Both the position numbers and the translations under genes were made by a program. The notes below the pieces were generated by a model, which saw nothing but the letters and a program-made list of their open reading frames with translations, made no database searches and had not been told where the DNA came from. This document shows, in pieces, positions 17,008 to 24,984 of a stretch of DNA of 64,000 bases (the stretch's first letter is position 1; each line of letters begins with the position of its first letter). Source of the stretch: JACVRW01 sp963821275 (GTDB lineage: Bacteria; Actinomycetota; Thermoleophilia; Solirubrobacterales; Thermoleophilaceae); NCBI GenBank assembly GCA_963821275.1, contig CAWGDF010000009.1, positions 248,001 through 312,000 on the forward strand, in the 5' to 3' direction.

Positions 17008-18420
17008 CTATGGGGCCCAAACTGAAGACGGCGGAGCAGAAACTGCTACCGCCGCGGCCAGCTCCCGCACGCCGGCCTCGATGGCGGGCTCGGCGATGCG
17101 CCCGTAGCCCAGGAGCAGCGCGGGCGGCGCATCGCGCAGCCGATGCTCGGCCACGCCCTGGAGCCCCACGCCGCGGCCGCGCGCCGCCCGCAGCACCGCG
17201 AGCTCGTCGATGCCCGGCGCCAGATGGGCCACGAGATGCAGCCCCGCTGCGGCGCCGGACGGGCGCACGGCGGGCAGGTGTCGCTCCAGCGCGCTGATCA
17301 ACGCGTCGCGACGGGCCCGGTAGACGAGACGGGTGCGACGCAGGTGACGGTCGAGCCCGCCCCGCTCGAGGAAGTCGGCCAGGGTGAGCTGCTCGAGCAC
17401 GGGCGTGCCCAGGTCGTCCTGCGCCTTGACCCGCGCCAGCGGGGCCACCAGGTGCTCGGGAGCCACCAGCCACCCCAGCCGGAGCGCCGGGGCCAGGGTC
17501 TTGCTGACCGAGCCGGCGTAGAGCACCCGCTCGGGAGCCAGGCCCTGGACCGCGCCGACGGGCGCCCGGTCGTAGCGGTACTCGGCGTCGTAGTCGTCCT
17601 CCATCACCAGCCCGCCCGTGGCGGCGGCCCAGTCGACCAGCGCCGCCCGGCGCTCGGGGGCCAGCACCACGCCGGTAGGGAACTGGTGCGCGGGAGTGGT
17701 GAGCACGACGTCCACCCGCTCGGACAGGGCGTCGGTCACGAGGCCGTCGTCGTCCACGGGGATCGGCACCGGCTCGAGGCCCGTGGCCGCCAGCTGGAGC
17801 CGGCCGGGGCCGCTGCCGGGGTCCTCCACCCCGACTCGCCGGCCGCCGGCGGCCAGCAGCGCCCGCCCCAGCAGCGCCATCCCCTGAGCCATGCCGGAGG
17901 TGACGATCACGCTGCCCGGCCGGCAGGCCACGCCGCGCACCCGGCCCAGGTAGCCGGCCAGCGCACGCCGGAGCTCCGGCGCCCCGCGCGGGTCGCCGTA
18001 GTCGAAGCGGGCGTCCGGCGCCTCCCGCAGCGAGCGACGCAGCGACGCCGCCCAGGCGTCGCGCGGAAACAGCCCGACGTCGGGGCCGCCGGGCCGGAAG
18101 TCGAAGCGCGGGGGCCGCTCCTCGGCCGGCAGGCGGCCCGCTTCCAGCGGGGCGGCGGCGCTGTAGGCCACCCTGGTGGGCGCGCCCTGGCTCGCCACCA
18201 GGTAGCCCTCGGCCCCGAGTTGGGCGTAGGCGTCGACCACCACGCCGCGGGACACGCCCAGATCGCGCGCCAGGGCGCGGCTGGAGGGCAGCAGCGCGCC
18301 GGGCGCAAGGCGGCCCGAGCGCACGGCGCCGCGCAGCTGGTCCTCGAGCTGCGCGCGCAGTGGCAGGCCGCCGTCGCGGCGGAGGTCCACCATCAGGTCG
18401 AGCGCTGAACTGGTCCGCAT
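17008..18420 (-). CDS. MocR-family regulator: GntR-type HTH plus aminotransferase domain (copy 2)
   Basis: The 470-residue protein has the winged-helix segment LPSSRALARDLGVSRGVVVDAY near residues 45-67 and a fold-type I aminotransferase domain with EDDYDAEYRYD and PLP lysine in GSVSKTLAPALRLGW. It is divergent from the LysE/EamA exporter genes, with only 56 bp between start codons. The gap carries the motif shared with the other two MocR genes, so export of an amino acid or related amine is the likely regulated function. Confidence 0.88.
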   Translation of the reverse strand: MRTSSALDLMVDLRRDGGLPLRAQLEDQLRGAVRSGRLAPGALLPSSRALARDLGVSRGVVVDAYAQLGAEGYLVASQGAPTRVAYSAAAPLEAGRLPAEERPPRFDFRPGGPDVGLFPRDAWAASLRRSLREAPDARFDYGDPRGAPELRRALAGYLGRVRGVACRPGSVIVTSGMAQGMALLGRALLAAGGRRVGVEDPGSGPGRLQLAATGLEPVPIPVDDDGLVTDALSERVDVVLTTPAHQFPTGVVLAPERRAALVDWAAATGGLVMEDDYDAEYRYDRAPVGAVQGLAPERVLYAGSVSKTLAPALRLGWLVAPEHLVAPLARVKAQDDLGTPVLEQLTLADFLERGGLDRHLRRTRLVYRARRDALISALERHLPAVRPSGAAAGLHLVAHLAPGIDELAVLRAARGRGVGLQGVAEHRLRDAPPALLLGYGRIAEPAIEAGVRELAAAVAVSAPPSSVWAP

Positions 18421-18434
18421 ACGGGGATCCGAAC

Positions 18435-18469
18435 TGGACCTTCACAGTGAACCACTTGCGGCTTAGCCT
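18435..18469 (+). promoter_or_regulatory. MocR-type operator/promoter for the LysE-family gene
   Basis: TGGACC (18435-18440) is followed by -35 TTCACA (18441-18446), a 17-bp spacer and -10 TAGCCT (18464-18469), which ends 7 nt before the GTG at 18477. This argues for start 18477 over the in-frame GTG at 18447, which would lie inside the promoter. GTGAACC (18447-18453) may be a second operator half-site. Confidence 0.65.
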
Positions 18470-18476
18470 CGACTTC

Positions 18477-19098
18477 GTGCCCGAGCCCGCGACCCTGCTC
18501 CTGTTCGCCCTCAGCGCGATGGCGCTGATCCTCGTGCCGGGGCCGAACCTCATCTTCATCGTCACCCGCGGGGCGAGCCAGGGCCGGCGGGTCGGGCTGG
18601 CGTCGGCCCTGGGAATCGAGACCGGCACGCTGATCCACATCGCGGCGGCGGCGCTCGGGCTCTCCGCGCTCCTGGCCTCCTCGGCCGCCGCGTTCGAGGT
18701 CATCAGGTACGCCGGCGCGGCGTACCTGCTCTACCTCGGCGTGCGCACGCTGCGCAGCCGGGAGGAGACCGTGAGCGCATCCTCTGCCTCCCAGCCGGCG
18801 CTCGGCCGCGTGTACGCCGAGGGCGTGGTCGTGAACGTGCTCAACCCGAAGGTGGCGCTGTTCTTCCTGGCCTTCCTGCCGCAGTTCGTCGACCCGAGCC
18901 AGGGCGCGCGCGGGCGGCCAGGTCCTGGTGCTGGGCGCCGTGTTCTTCGTGATCGCCCTCGTGCTGGACCTGCTGTACGTGCAGGCCGCGGTGCTGCTCG
19001 GGGCGCGCCTGGGGTCCCGCCCGGCGCTGCTGCGCCGCGTGAGCGGCGGGGTCTACATCGCGCTCGCGGCCGCTGCGGTCGCCGGCGGGCGCCGGTGA
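18477..19098 (+). pseudogene. LysE-family amino acid exporter, frameshifted
   Basis: The N-terminal part is a typical LysE/RhtB exporter: LLLFALSAMALILVPGPNLIFIVTRG, GIETGTLIHIAAAALGLSALL, and AGAAYLLYLGVRTLR, then VVNVLNPKVALFFLAFLPQFVDP. The reading then shifts by one base in the alternating CG run at about 18904-18912 and continues as GGQVLVLGAVFFVIALVLDLLY to a TGA at 19098. Together the parts give the normal length of about 207 residues. A 1-nt gain or 2-nt loss in the repeat explains it. Both halves look under selection, so consensus error or a recent mutation is likely. The stop overlaps the EamA start. Confidence 0.75.
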
Positions 19099-19979
19099 GC
19101 CCGACCCTCCGCGGCTCGCTCGCCGCTGCCACCGCGCTGGCCCTCGTGGGCTCCCTGGTCGCCGCCGCGGACCTGGTGGAGAGCTACCCGATCGCGCCCG
19201 GCCAGACCCTGCGCTACGCCCTCGCCGCCACGGTGCTCGTCGTCCTGGCTCGCGGCCGCCTGCCCCGCCTGCGCCCGCGCGAGGCGGCGGGGCTCGCCGC
19301 GCTGGCGGCCACGGGACTCGTGCTGTTCAACCTGTTCGTGATCGAAGGGGTGCGCGAGACCGACCCCGCCACGGTCGGAGTGATCGTCGGCTGCGTGCCC
19401 GTGGTGCTCGCCGTGGCCGGACCGCTCCTGGACGGCCGGGCGGTCAGCGCGCGCGTCGTGGGGGCCGCCGCGGTCGTCGCCCTGGGCGCGGCCGGTGTCC
19501 AGTGGGCGGACGGCGGGATCACCCTGCTGGGCCTCGTCCTGGCCCTGGGCGCCCTCGCCTGCGAGGCGGCCTTCTCGCTGCTGGCGGCGCCGCATCTCGA
19601 GCGGCTGGGGCCACTGGCGGTCTCGGCCTACGCCTGCCTGTTCGCGGTCCCGATGCTCGCGCTCTGGACCCTGATCGCCGAGGGCCCGTCGCTGCCCGCG
19701 CCGAGCGCCGAGGAGGCCGCCGCCCTGATCTACCTGGCGCTGTGCGTGACGGCGGGTGGCTTCGTCTGCTGGTACAGCGCGGTGCGCCTGCTCGGGGTGG
19801 AGAAGGCCGGTCTGTTCTCCGGTGTGCTGCCGGTGAGCGCGCTCGCCTGCTCGGCCGCGCTGGGGGTGGCGGAGGTCACGCCCCAGCGGCTCATCGCCGT
19901 GGCCGTCGTGGCCGCCGGCATCACGCTTGGCGTCCGGACTGGAGTGCCGCGGACCGCGCCGGCACCCGCCGGCGCCTGA
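19095..19979 (+). CDS. EamA/DMT-family transporter
   Basis: This is a drug/metabolite-transporter-type exporter of 294 residues with about ten hydrophobic segments in two EamA repeats (e.g. LVGSLVAAADLVESYPIAPG, TVGVIVGCVPVVLAVAGPLL, VEKAGLFSGVLPVSALACSAAL). A GTG start overlaps the LysE stop (GTGA), so both exporters form one operon downstream of the MocR-controlled promoter. The substrate is unknown. Confidence 0.82.
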   Translation: MSPTLRGSLAAATALALVGSLVAAADLVESYPIAPGQTLRYALAATVLVVLARGRLPRLRPREAAGLAALAATGLVLFNLFVIEGVRETDPATVGVIVGCVPVVLAVAGPLLDGRAVSARVVGAAAVVALGAAGVQWADGGITLLGLVLALGALACEAAFSLLAAPHLERLGPLAVSAYACLFAVPMLALWTLIAEGPSLPAPSAEEAAALIYLALCVTAGGFVCWYSAVRLLGVEKAGLFSGVLPVSALACSAALGVAEVTPQRLIAVAVVAAGITLGVRTGVPRTAPAPAGA

Positions 19980-19996
19980 CCGATCGCGGGCCGCCG

Positions 19997-20002
19997 TATC
20001 CT
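19997..20002 (+). promoter_or_regulatory. -10 element of the MBL hydrolase gene
   Basis: TATCCT ends 7 nt before the ATG at 20010, predicting a leaderless transcript. No convincing -35 is visible; CCTGAC near 19975 is the nearest. Confidence 0.45.
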
Positions 20003-20009
20003 GGGCCAC

Positions 20010-20663
20010 ATGCTGCTCGACTCCCTCGAGTGGCTCGGCCACGCCGGATTCCGTGTCCGGGTGGGGAGGGCCGTTGTGTACATCGATCCGTATCGCGTGC
20101 CGCCCGGGTCCCCGGAGGCGGACCTGATTCTCATCACCCACGGCCACTATGACCACTTCTCGCCCCAGGACCTCGAGCGGCTGTCGGGCCGGCACACCTG
20201 GCTGGTCGGGCCTGCGGCCGTGGCCGAGCGCGTGAGTGGCCGCGTCCATTCGATTGCGCCGGGAGAGGCGTTGGAGGACGAGCTCGTGCGCGGGCTGCAC
20301 GTGAGCGCGGTGGCGGCCTACAACACGTCCAAGCGCGACCCCGAGGGCCGGCCATTCCACCCGCGCTCCGCGGGCTGGGTCGGATATGACCTCAACGTCC
20401 GGGGCGAGCGCCTCTACCACTCGGGCGACACCGACGTGATCCCCGAGATGGACAGGGTCACGGGGGTCGACCTCGCCCTGCTCCCCGTCAGCGGCGTCTA
20501 CGTCATGACCGCCCAGGAGGCCGCCGAGGCGGCTCGCCGCATCCAGCCCCGGCTGGCCGTGCCCATGCATTGGGGCCAGAACGTGGGAACGGAGCGCGAC
20601 GCGCGCACCTTCGCCGAGCGCGCCCCCGTGGACGTGCAGATCATGGCGCCCACCACCCGATGA
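20010..20663 (+). CDS. MBL-fold metal-dependent hydrolase (UlaG-like)
   Basis: The 217-residue protein has the metallo-beta-lactamase signature THGHYDHFS near residue 46, preceded by EWLGHAGFRV and IDPYRVPPG, and later YHSGDTDVIPEM and PMHWGQN for the remaining metal ligands. This is the short UlaG/YtnP-like class that often hydrolyses phospho-sugars, lactones or cyclic nucleotides; the substrate is not readable. It precedes two membrane-lipid-type genes by short gaps. Confidence 0.85.
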   Translation: MLLDSLEWLGHAGFRVRVGRAVVYIDPYRVPPGSPEADLILITHGHYDHFSPQDLERLSGRHTWLVGPAAVAERVSGRVHSIAPGEALEDELVRGLHVSAVAAYNTSKRDPEGRPFHPRSAGWVGYDLNVRGERLYHSGDTDVIPEMDRVTGVDLALLPVSGVYVMTAQEAAEAARRIQPRLAVPMHWGQNVGTERDARTFAERAPVDVQIMAPTTR

Positions 20664-20691
20664 GGCGGGGGCGCACTATGCTGCGCCCGCC

Positions 20692-21606
20692 TTGCGAAGC
20701 ACGCGCGCCCTCCGCATCCTGGCGTGGGGCGTGGTGGCAGTCGGCGTCGCGACGCCGCTGGTCCGGCACCGGCTGAGACTCCGGGTGCCGGTGGTGTCGG
20801 CCCTCACCTGGCCGACCCCCGCCGCGCTCGCCCTCGCCGCTCCCCGCACGCCGCTGCGCGACGCGGGGATCTTCGCGCTGCAGATGTGGGCCTACTTCGC
20901 CCACTTCGACATGCCGGACGACGATCCCGATGCGCTGCTCCGCCGGCTGAAGATCGACTACCCGATCCGCTTCGACCGCGCGCTCGGAAGGGGGACCTGC
21001 CCGACGATCCGCCTCCAGCGGTCGCTGGGGACCGAGGGCCACCTGCGCCCCCACGACTATGCGCTCTCGGCCGTCCACTGGGTCTGGTTCCTCGTCCCGC
21101 ACACCACCCTGGCGTACATGCTGCGCTACCACCGCGAGCACTACCCGCGCTCGGCGGTGCTGGTGGCCGCCTGCTTTGATCTCGGCTGCGTCGTCTACTG
21201 GACCGTGCCCACGGCGCCGCCCTGGTGGGCCGCCCAGAACGGCAACATGCCGCCGGTCCGGCGCATCATGGCCGAGGCGGGCGAACGCTTCTGGGGACGT
21301 CTCTGGCACCCGCTTTACCATTCCCTGCAAGGCAATCCCTTCGCTGCCATGCCCTCACTCCACTTCGGAACGTCCGTGATGTGCGCCCGCGTGCTCTCGT
21401 ACGCCGGACGTGGCCCCAGCGCCCTTGCCTGGGGCTACTCGCTCGCCCTCGGCTTCGGCCTGGTCTACCTGGGTGAGCACTACGTGATGGATCTGCTCGC
21501 CGGGCTGGCGCTCGCTGAAGGGATCTGGCGCCTGGCCCCGCGGGCCGAGCCGGCCGTACGGCTGCTCGGCGGAGCGATCCGCCGCCTCGAGCCGCGCGCC
21601 GGCTGA
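20692..21606 (+). CDS. PAP2/inositol phosphorylceramide synthase-like membrane protein
   Basis: The 304-residue membrane protein has the Aur1/PAP2-type catalytic motifs PSLHFGTSVM and YLGEHYVMDLLAG, with the first basic motif less clear. Such proteins transfer or remove phospho-head-groups on lipids. The frame begins at TTG 20692; the nearby ATG at 20678 is out of frame. A TATGCT hexamer at 20677-20682 is a plausible -10, though the gene may also be read from the upstream hydrolase. Its stop overlaps the ATG of the flippase-like gene (TGATG). Confidence 0.75.
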   Translation: MRSTRALRILAWGVVAVGVATPLVRHRLRLRVPVVSALTWPTPAALALAAPRTPLRDAGIFALQMWAYFAHFDMPDDDPDALLRRLKIDYPIRFDRALGRGTCPTIRLQRSLGTEGHLRPHDYALSAVHWVWFLVPHTTLAYMLRYHREHYPRSAVLVAACFDLGCVVYWTVPTAPPWWAAQNGNMPPVRRIMAEAGERFWGRLWHPLYHSLQGNPFAAMPSLHFGTSVMCARVLSYAGRGPSALAWGYSLALGFGLVYLGEHYVMDLLAGLALAEGIWRLAPRAEPAVRLLGGAIRRLEPRAG

Positions 21607-22802
21607 TGCGGACGCGCGAGCAGCGCCAGAGCGAGGAGGAGCTCAAGCTCGAGCTCGAGCTCGAGGACGAGGCCGACTCCCGCGAGGAGGACGAGGACGC
21701 ACAGGTAGGCGCCTTCCAGGCGCTCCTGCAGGACCGGCGAAAGCTCCTGCTCGGGGTTCTCGGGGTGGTTCTGGTCGTGGTTGCGATCTACGTCCTCATC
21801 CCGAAGGTGCTCGGCACCGAGGAGGCCCTCGAGCGGATCGACAACGCCACTTGGTACTGGATCGTGGTCGCCATCGGCTTCAACGTGCTGGCGTTCGGGG
21901 CCTACGTGGCGCTCTTTCGGGGCATCCTCTCCGGCACCACCGACGACAGCGTGCACCGGCGCCTCGACATGCGGGCCTCCTACCAGATCACCATGGCCGG
22001 GCTGGCGGCCACGCGCGTGTTCTCCGCCGCCGGGGCCGGCGGGCTGGTGCTCACCTACTGGGCCCTTCGCAAGGCCGGGATGCCGAGGCGCCGGTCGGCC
22101 TGCCGCATGGTGGCCTTCCTCACGCTGACCTACCTGGTCTACACGGGCGCGCTGGTGATCTTCGGGATCCTGCTGCGCACGGGGGTGCTGCCGGGGAGCG
22201 CTCCCTTCGGGGGCACCGTGGTGCCCGCCGCCGTGGCCGCGGTCGTCATGGCGGTGTTCGCGCTGATCGCGCTGATCCCTGACGACTTCGAGCGCCGCAT
22301 CCAGGGCTTCGGGCAGGGCTACCGGCACACGCGCTTTCTCACCCGGGTGGCCAGCGGGCCGGCCACGATCGCCAGCGGGGTCCGCACGGCCATCGCCTAC
22401 CTGCGCCGCCCGCGCCGCGGCGCGCTGGCGGTCAGCGGGGCGGTGGGCTTCTGGGCCGCCAACATCGGCGTGCTGTGGGCCAGCTTCGAGGCCTTCGGCG
22501 GCGACGTGCCCTTCGCCGTGCTGGTCCAGGGCTTCTTCGTCGGGATGGCCGCGAACCTGATCCCCTCGCCGGCCGGCGGGGTTGGGTCCGTGGACGCTGG
22601 CATGATCGGGGCGTTCCTCCTGTTCGACGTCCCGAGCGAGGTGGTCTTCCCAGCGGTGCTCAGCTATCGGATCATTGCCTTCTGGCTGCCGATCCCGCCC
22701 GGCATCGTGGCCTTCTTCGGACTGCGTAAGACCGTGGGCCGCTGGGAGGCCGAGCGGGAGGAGGACGCCCGCGACAGCGCTATACTTCAGAAAGTAAAGT
22801 GA
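21606..22802 (+). CDS. Flippase-like / lysylphosphatidylglycerol synthase TM-region protein
   Basis: This is an integral membrane protein of 398 residues. An unusual acidic, low-complexity N-terminus (EEELKLELELEDEADSREED, encoded by repeated GAGCTC units) precedes about eight membrane segments. Family hallmarks are MAGLAATRVFSAAGAGGLVLTYWALR and the C-terminal NLIPSPAGGVGSVDAGMIGAF. Homologous regions are used to flip lipids or lipid-linked sugars; no synthetase domain is attached here. It is coupled to the PAP2-like gene before it and overlaps trxB after it. Confidence 0.82.
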   Translation: MRTREQRQSEEELKLELELEDEADSREEDEDAQVGAFQALLQDRRKLLLGVLGVVLVVVAIYVLIPKVLGTEEALERIDNATWYWIVVAIGFNVLAFGAYVALFRGILSGTTDDSVHRRLDMRASYQITMAGLAATRVFSAAGAGGLVLTYWALRKAGMPRRRSACRMVAFLTLTYLVYTGALVIFGILLRTGVLPGSAPFGGTVVPAAVAAVVMAVFALIALIPDDFERRIQGFGQGYRHTRFLTRVASGPATIASGVRTAIAYLRRPRRGALAVSGAVGFWAANIGVLWASFEAFGGDVPFAVLVQGFFVGMAANLIPSPAGGVGSVDAGMIGAFLLFDVPSEVVFPAVLSYRIIAFWLPIPPGIVAFFGLRKTVGRWEAEREEDARDSAILQKVK

Positions 22803-23833
22803 GGGTGATGGATACGGAGATCAAGGACATCGAGAACGTCGTAATCGTGGGGAGCGGTCCCGCGGGCTACACCGCGGCGCTCTACACGTCGCGCGCGGAT
22901 CTCGAGCCGCTCATGATCGAGGGCTTCGCGTGGGGCGGCCTGCTCCAGCAGACCACCGACGTCGAGAACTACCCCGGCTACCCCGAGGGCGTGCTCGGCC
23001 CCCAGATGATGCAGGACTTCCGCACGCAGGCGGAGCGTTTCGGCACGCGCTTCATCACCGACGACGCCACGAGGATCGAGTTGTCGGACGATCCCGGCGA
23101 CATCCACCGGGTCTACATCGGTGAGCGCGAGATCCGCGCCCGTGCGGTGATCCTGGCCATGGGCGCCGAGCCCAAGAAGCTCGGCGTGCCGGGCGAGGAC
23201 GAGCTTGCGGCGCGCGGGGTCTCCTACTGCGCCACCTGCGACGCGGCCTTCTTCCGCGACCACGAGACGATGGTGGTGGGCGGCGGCGACACCGCGATGG
23301 AGGACGCCACCTTCCTGTCGAAGTTCGCCGACAAGGTCACCGTGGTCCACCGCCGGCCGGAGTTCCGTGCGTCGGCGATCATGCTCGACCGGGCGAAGGA
23401 CACACCCAACATCGAGCTGCTCACCCCCTACACGGTGCAGCGCTTCGAGCCGGGCGACAACGGGTCCCTCGCCACCGCCGTGCTCGAGAACGGCGATGAC
23501 GGCTCCACACGCGAGCTCCCGCTCACCGGCGCGTTCATCGCGATCGGCCACCGCCCCAACTCGCAGCTGGTCGAGGGCCAGCTGGAGACCGACGAGAACG
23601 GCTACGTCGAGGTGATCGGCCGCTCGACAAGGACGCACCGTCCCGGCGTGTTCGCCGCGGGCGATCTCACCGACCACGTGTACCGCCAGGCGGTCACCGC
23701 TGCCGCGACCGGCTGTATGGCGGCCCTGGACGCGGAGGCCTACCTGCGCGACCAGCCGATCGACCCGGAGGGCCACTGGGCCGGAGAGCCGGACAAGATC
23801 GAGACCGCGGCGGCCGAGTCGGCCTCGCGCTAG
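22799..23833 (+). CDS. trxB: Thioredoxin-disulfide reductase
   Basis: This FAD/NADPH enzyme reduces thioredoxin. Landmarks in the 344 residues are IVGSGPAGYTAALY (FAD), redox pair Cys144/Cys147 in YCATCDAAFF, GGGDTAMEDA (NADPH) and PGVFAAGDLTDH (FAD). The GTG at 22799 overlaps the flippase stop; ATG at 22808 is a good alternative. TATACT at 22781-22786 inside the previous gene could serve as a -10 for separate transcription. The C-terminal tail after RDQPIDPEGHW is longer than usual. Confidence 0.92.
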   Translation: MRVMDTEIKDIENVVIVGSGPAGYTAALYTSRADLEPLMIEGFAWGGLLQQTTDVENYPGYPEGVLGPQMMQDFRTQAERFGTRFITDDATRIELSDDPGDIHRVYIGEREIRARAVILAMGAEPKKLGVPGEDELAARGVSYCATCDAAFFRDHETMVVGGGDTAMEDATFLSKFADKVTVVHRRPEFRASAIMLDRAKDTPNIELLTPYTVQRFEPGDNGSLATAVLENGDDGSTRELPLTGAFIAIGHRPNSQLVEGQLETDENGYVEVIGRSTRTHRPGVFAAGDLTDHVYRQAVTAAATGCMAALDAEAYLRDQPIDPEGHWAGEPDKIETAAAESASR

Positions 23834-23849
23834 GCGCCGGCTCGGTCGC

Positions 23850-24200
23850 ATGTCAGCGCGCAAGGCCGTTGTCGAGCGGTACATCGACGGGTTCCGCCGC
23901 ATGGACCACGACCAGATCCTGTCGTGCGTCAGCGACGACGTCGTCTGGGAGCTGCACGGCTACAGGACCCTTCAGGGCAAGGAGGCCTTCGCGGCCGAGA
24001 TCGACAACGAGGACTTCCAGGGCGCCCCGACGCTGGACATCGACCGCTTGGTCGAGGAGGGCGACGCCGTCGTCGCCGTCGGCGCGGGCAGCGCCGCGAA
24101 GAGCGACGGCGGGCGCCTGGAGTTCGTCTTCTGCGACGTCTTCACCTTCAGCGGCGACGCCATCAGCCGCCTCGAGACCTATCAGGTCAACGCGAGCTGA
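23850..24200 (+). CDS. SnoaL/NTF2-like family protein
   Basis: The 116-residue protein has an NTF2-like cone fold pattern: an N-terminal helix (VERYIDGFRRMDHDQILSCV), VVWELHGYRTLQGKEAF, and the C-terminal strands LEFVFCDVFTFSGDAISRLETYQV. Members act as small-molecule isomerases, cyclases or binding proteins. The length is slightly short but complete. It lies 16 nt after trxB and converges on a second NTF2-like gene, overlapping it by 14 nt. Confidence 0.78.
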   Translation: MSARKAVVERYIDGFRRMDHDQILSCVSDDVVWELHGYRTLQGKEAFAAEIDNEDFQGAPTLDIDRLVEEGDAVVAVGAGSAAKSDGGRLEFVFCDVFTFSGDAISRLETYQVNAS

Positions 24201-24450
24201 CGGGCGGTGCAAGAGGGCGGGCGTCGAAGGTCACCCTGATCCTGGTGATCTTGCCGCTCTCGACGTGGCTCCAGTTGGCGCTGGGAGCGGCTCTGCGACC
24301 GACGTGTGCGGAGGCCTCGGCGTCATCGGCGCTGCCCAGCGGCCCGCGGAAACTTGCGTCGTCGGCCAGCAGCGAACGCAGGGTGGTCCAGTCCCTGGCC
24401 CTCCACGCCCGGAAGTACGCGGCGCCGATCTCGCCCGCGTCCCCGCTCAC
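24187..24450 (-). pseudogene. NTF2-like protein with internal deletion, 87 residues
   Basis: The N-terminal helix (GAAYFRAWRARDWTTLRSLLADDASFRGPLG) and the C-terminal strand (SANWSHVESGKITRIRVTFD) belong to a recognisable NTF2-like family of about 125 residues. The middle, which in relatives supplies two helices and the central strands, is missing: GSADDAEA runs almost directly into SAHVGRRAAPSANW. The frame is preserved, so this looks like an in-frame deletion of roughly 38 codons. The product probably cannot fold normally. The comparison is from memory of the family. ATG 24450 overlaps the stop of the upstream gene. Confidence 0.6.
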
Positions 24451-24938
24451 GGCGTGTAGGAGCCTGGCTCCCAGGCCCGGGTGCTGACCGCGATCGCATT
24501 CCAGGCGTTGACGGTCACGATCAGGCTGACCAGCGCGGCGATCTCGTGGTGGTCGAAGTGCGCGGCGACGGCGTCGAAAGCCTCGGCCGGCACGTGGTCG
24601 GCGGCCAGCAGGGTCACCGTCTCGGTGAAGGCCAGGGCCGCGCGCTCGCGTTGGCTGAAGAACGGCGTCTCCTTCCAGGCGGGCAGCGCGAACAGGCGCT
24701 GCTCGCTCTCGCCGATCGCCCGCGCGTCCTTGGTGTGCATGTCGATGCAGTAGGCGCAGCCGTTGAGCTGCGACGCGCGGATGCGCAGGAGCTCGCGCAG
24801 GCGTGGGTCGAAGTCGACCTCGTCGAGCTCCTTGGTGGCCGCGTGGTCGAGGTGGCTCATGGCCCGCGCGAAGACCGCGGCGTGCGTGTCGAAGTCCAGG
24901 CGGACCGGGATGCCCGGCGCTGTGTCAATGCTGGTCAT
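24447..24938 (-). CDS. Carboxymuconolactone decarboxylase / AhpD-like protein
   Basis: The 163-residue protein has the AhpD-type redox motif CAYCIDMHTKDAR (CxxC then His), preceded by LRIRASQLNG and followed by ALAFTETVTLL and HFDHHEIAALVSLIVTVNAWNAIA. Such proteins act as peroxide or alkylhydroperoxide reductants in actinobacteria. The ATG is 6 nt after a -10 box, giving a leaderless start, and the promoter carries the MocR-type motif. It is divergent from MocR copy 3 and is first in a two-gene operon with the truncated NTF2-like gene. Confidence 0.85.
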   Translation of the reverse strand: MTSIDTAPGIPVRLDFDTHAAVFARAMSHLDHAATKELDEVDFDPRLRELLRIRASQLNGCAYCIDMHTKDARAIGESEQRLFALPAWKETPFFSQRERAALAFTETVTLLAADHVPAEAFDAVAAHFDHHEIAALVSLIVTVNAWNAIAVSTRAWEPGSYTP

Positions 24939-24944
24939 GGGGTG

Positions 24945-24979
24945 AAGCTACCCCTTGATCGGCCCACGGGTAAGGTCCA
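24945..24979 (-). promoter_or_regulatory. MocR-type operator/promoter for the AhpD-like gene
   Basis: Read on the minus strand, TGGACC (24979-24974) is followed by -35-like TTACCC (24973-24968), a 17-bp spacer, -10 TAGCTT (24950-24945), 6 nt, then ATG 24938. The regulator on the other strand has TAAGGT (24971-24976) 8 nt before its GTG, so its promoter overlaps the operator and it probably autoregulates. Confidence 0.65.
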
Positions 24980-24984
24980 TTGCG

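Noticed and set aside
18447..18477. GTG 18447 as start of the LysE-family gene
   Set aside because: It lies directly after the -35 and inside the promoter/operator; GTG 18477 fits the -10 spacing.
18360..19979. A LysE-EamA fusion protein
   Set aside because: The joining segment is low-complexity shadow sequence; a frameshift in the LysE gene creates the apparent fusion and the EamA gene has its own GTG at the LysE stop.
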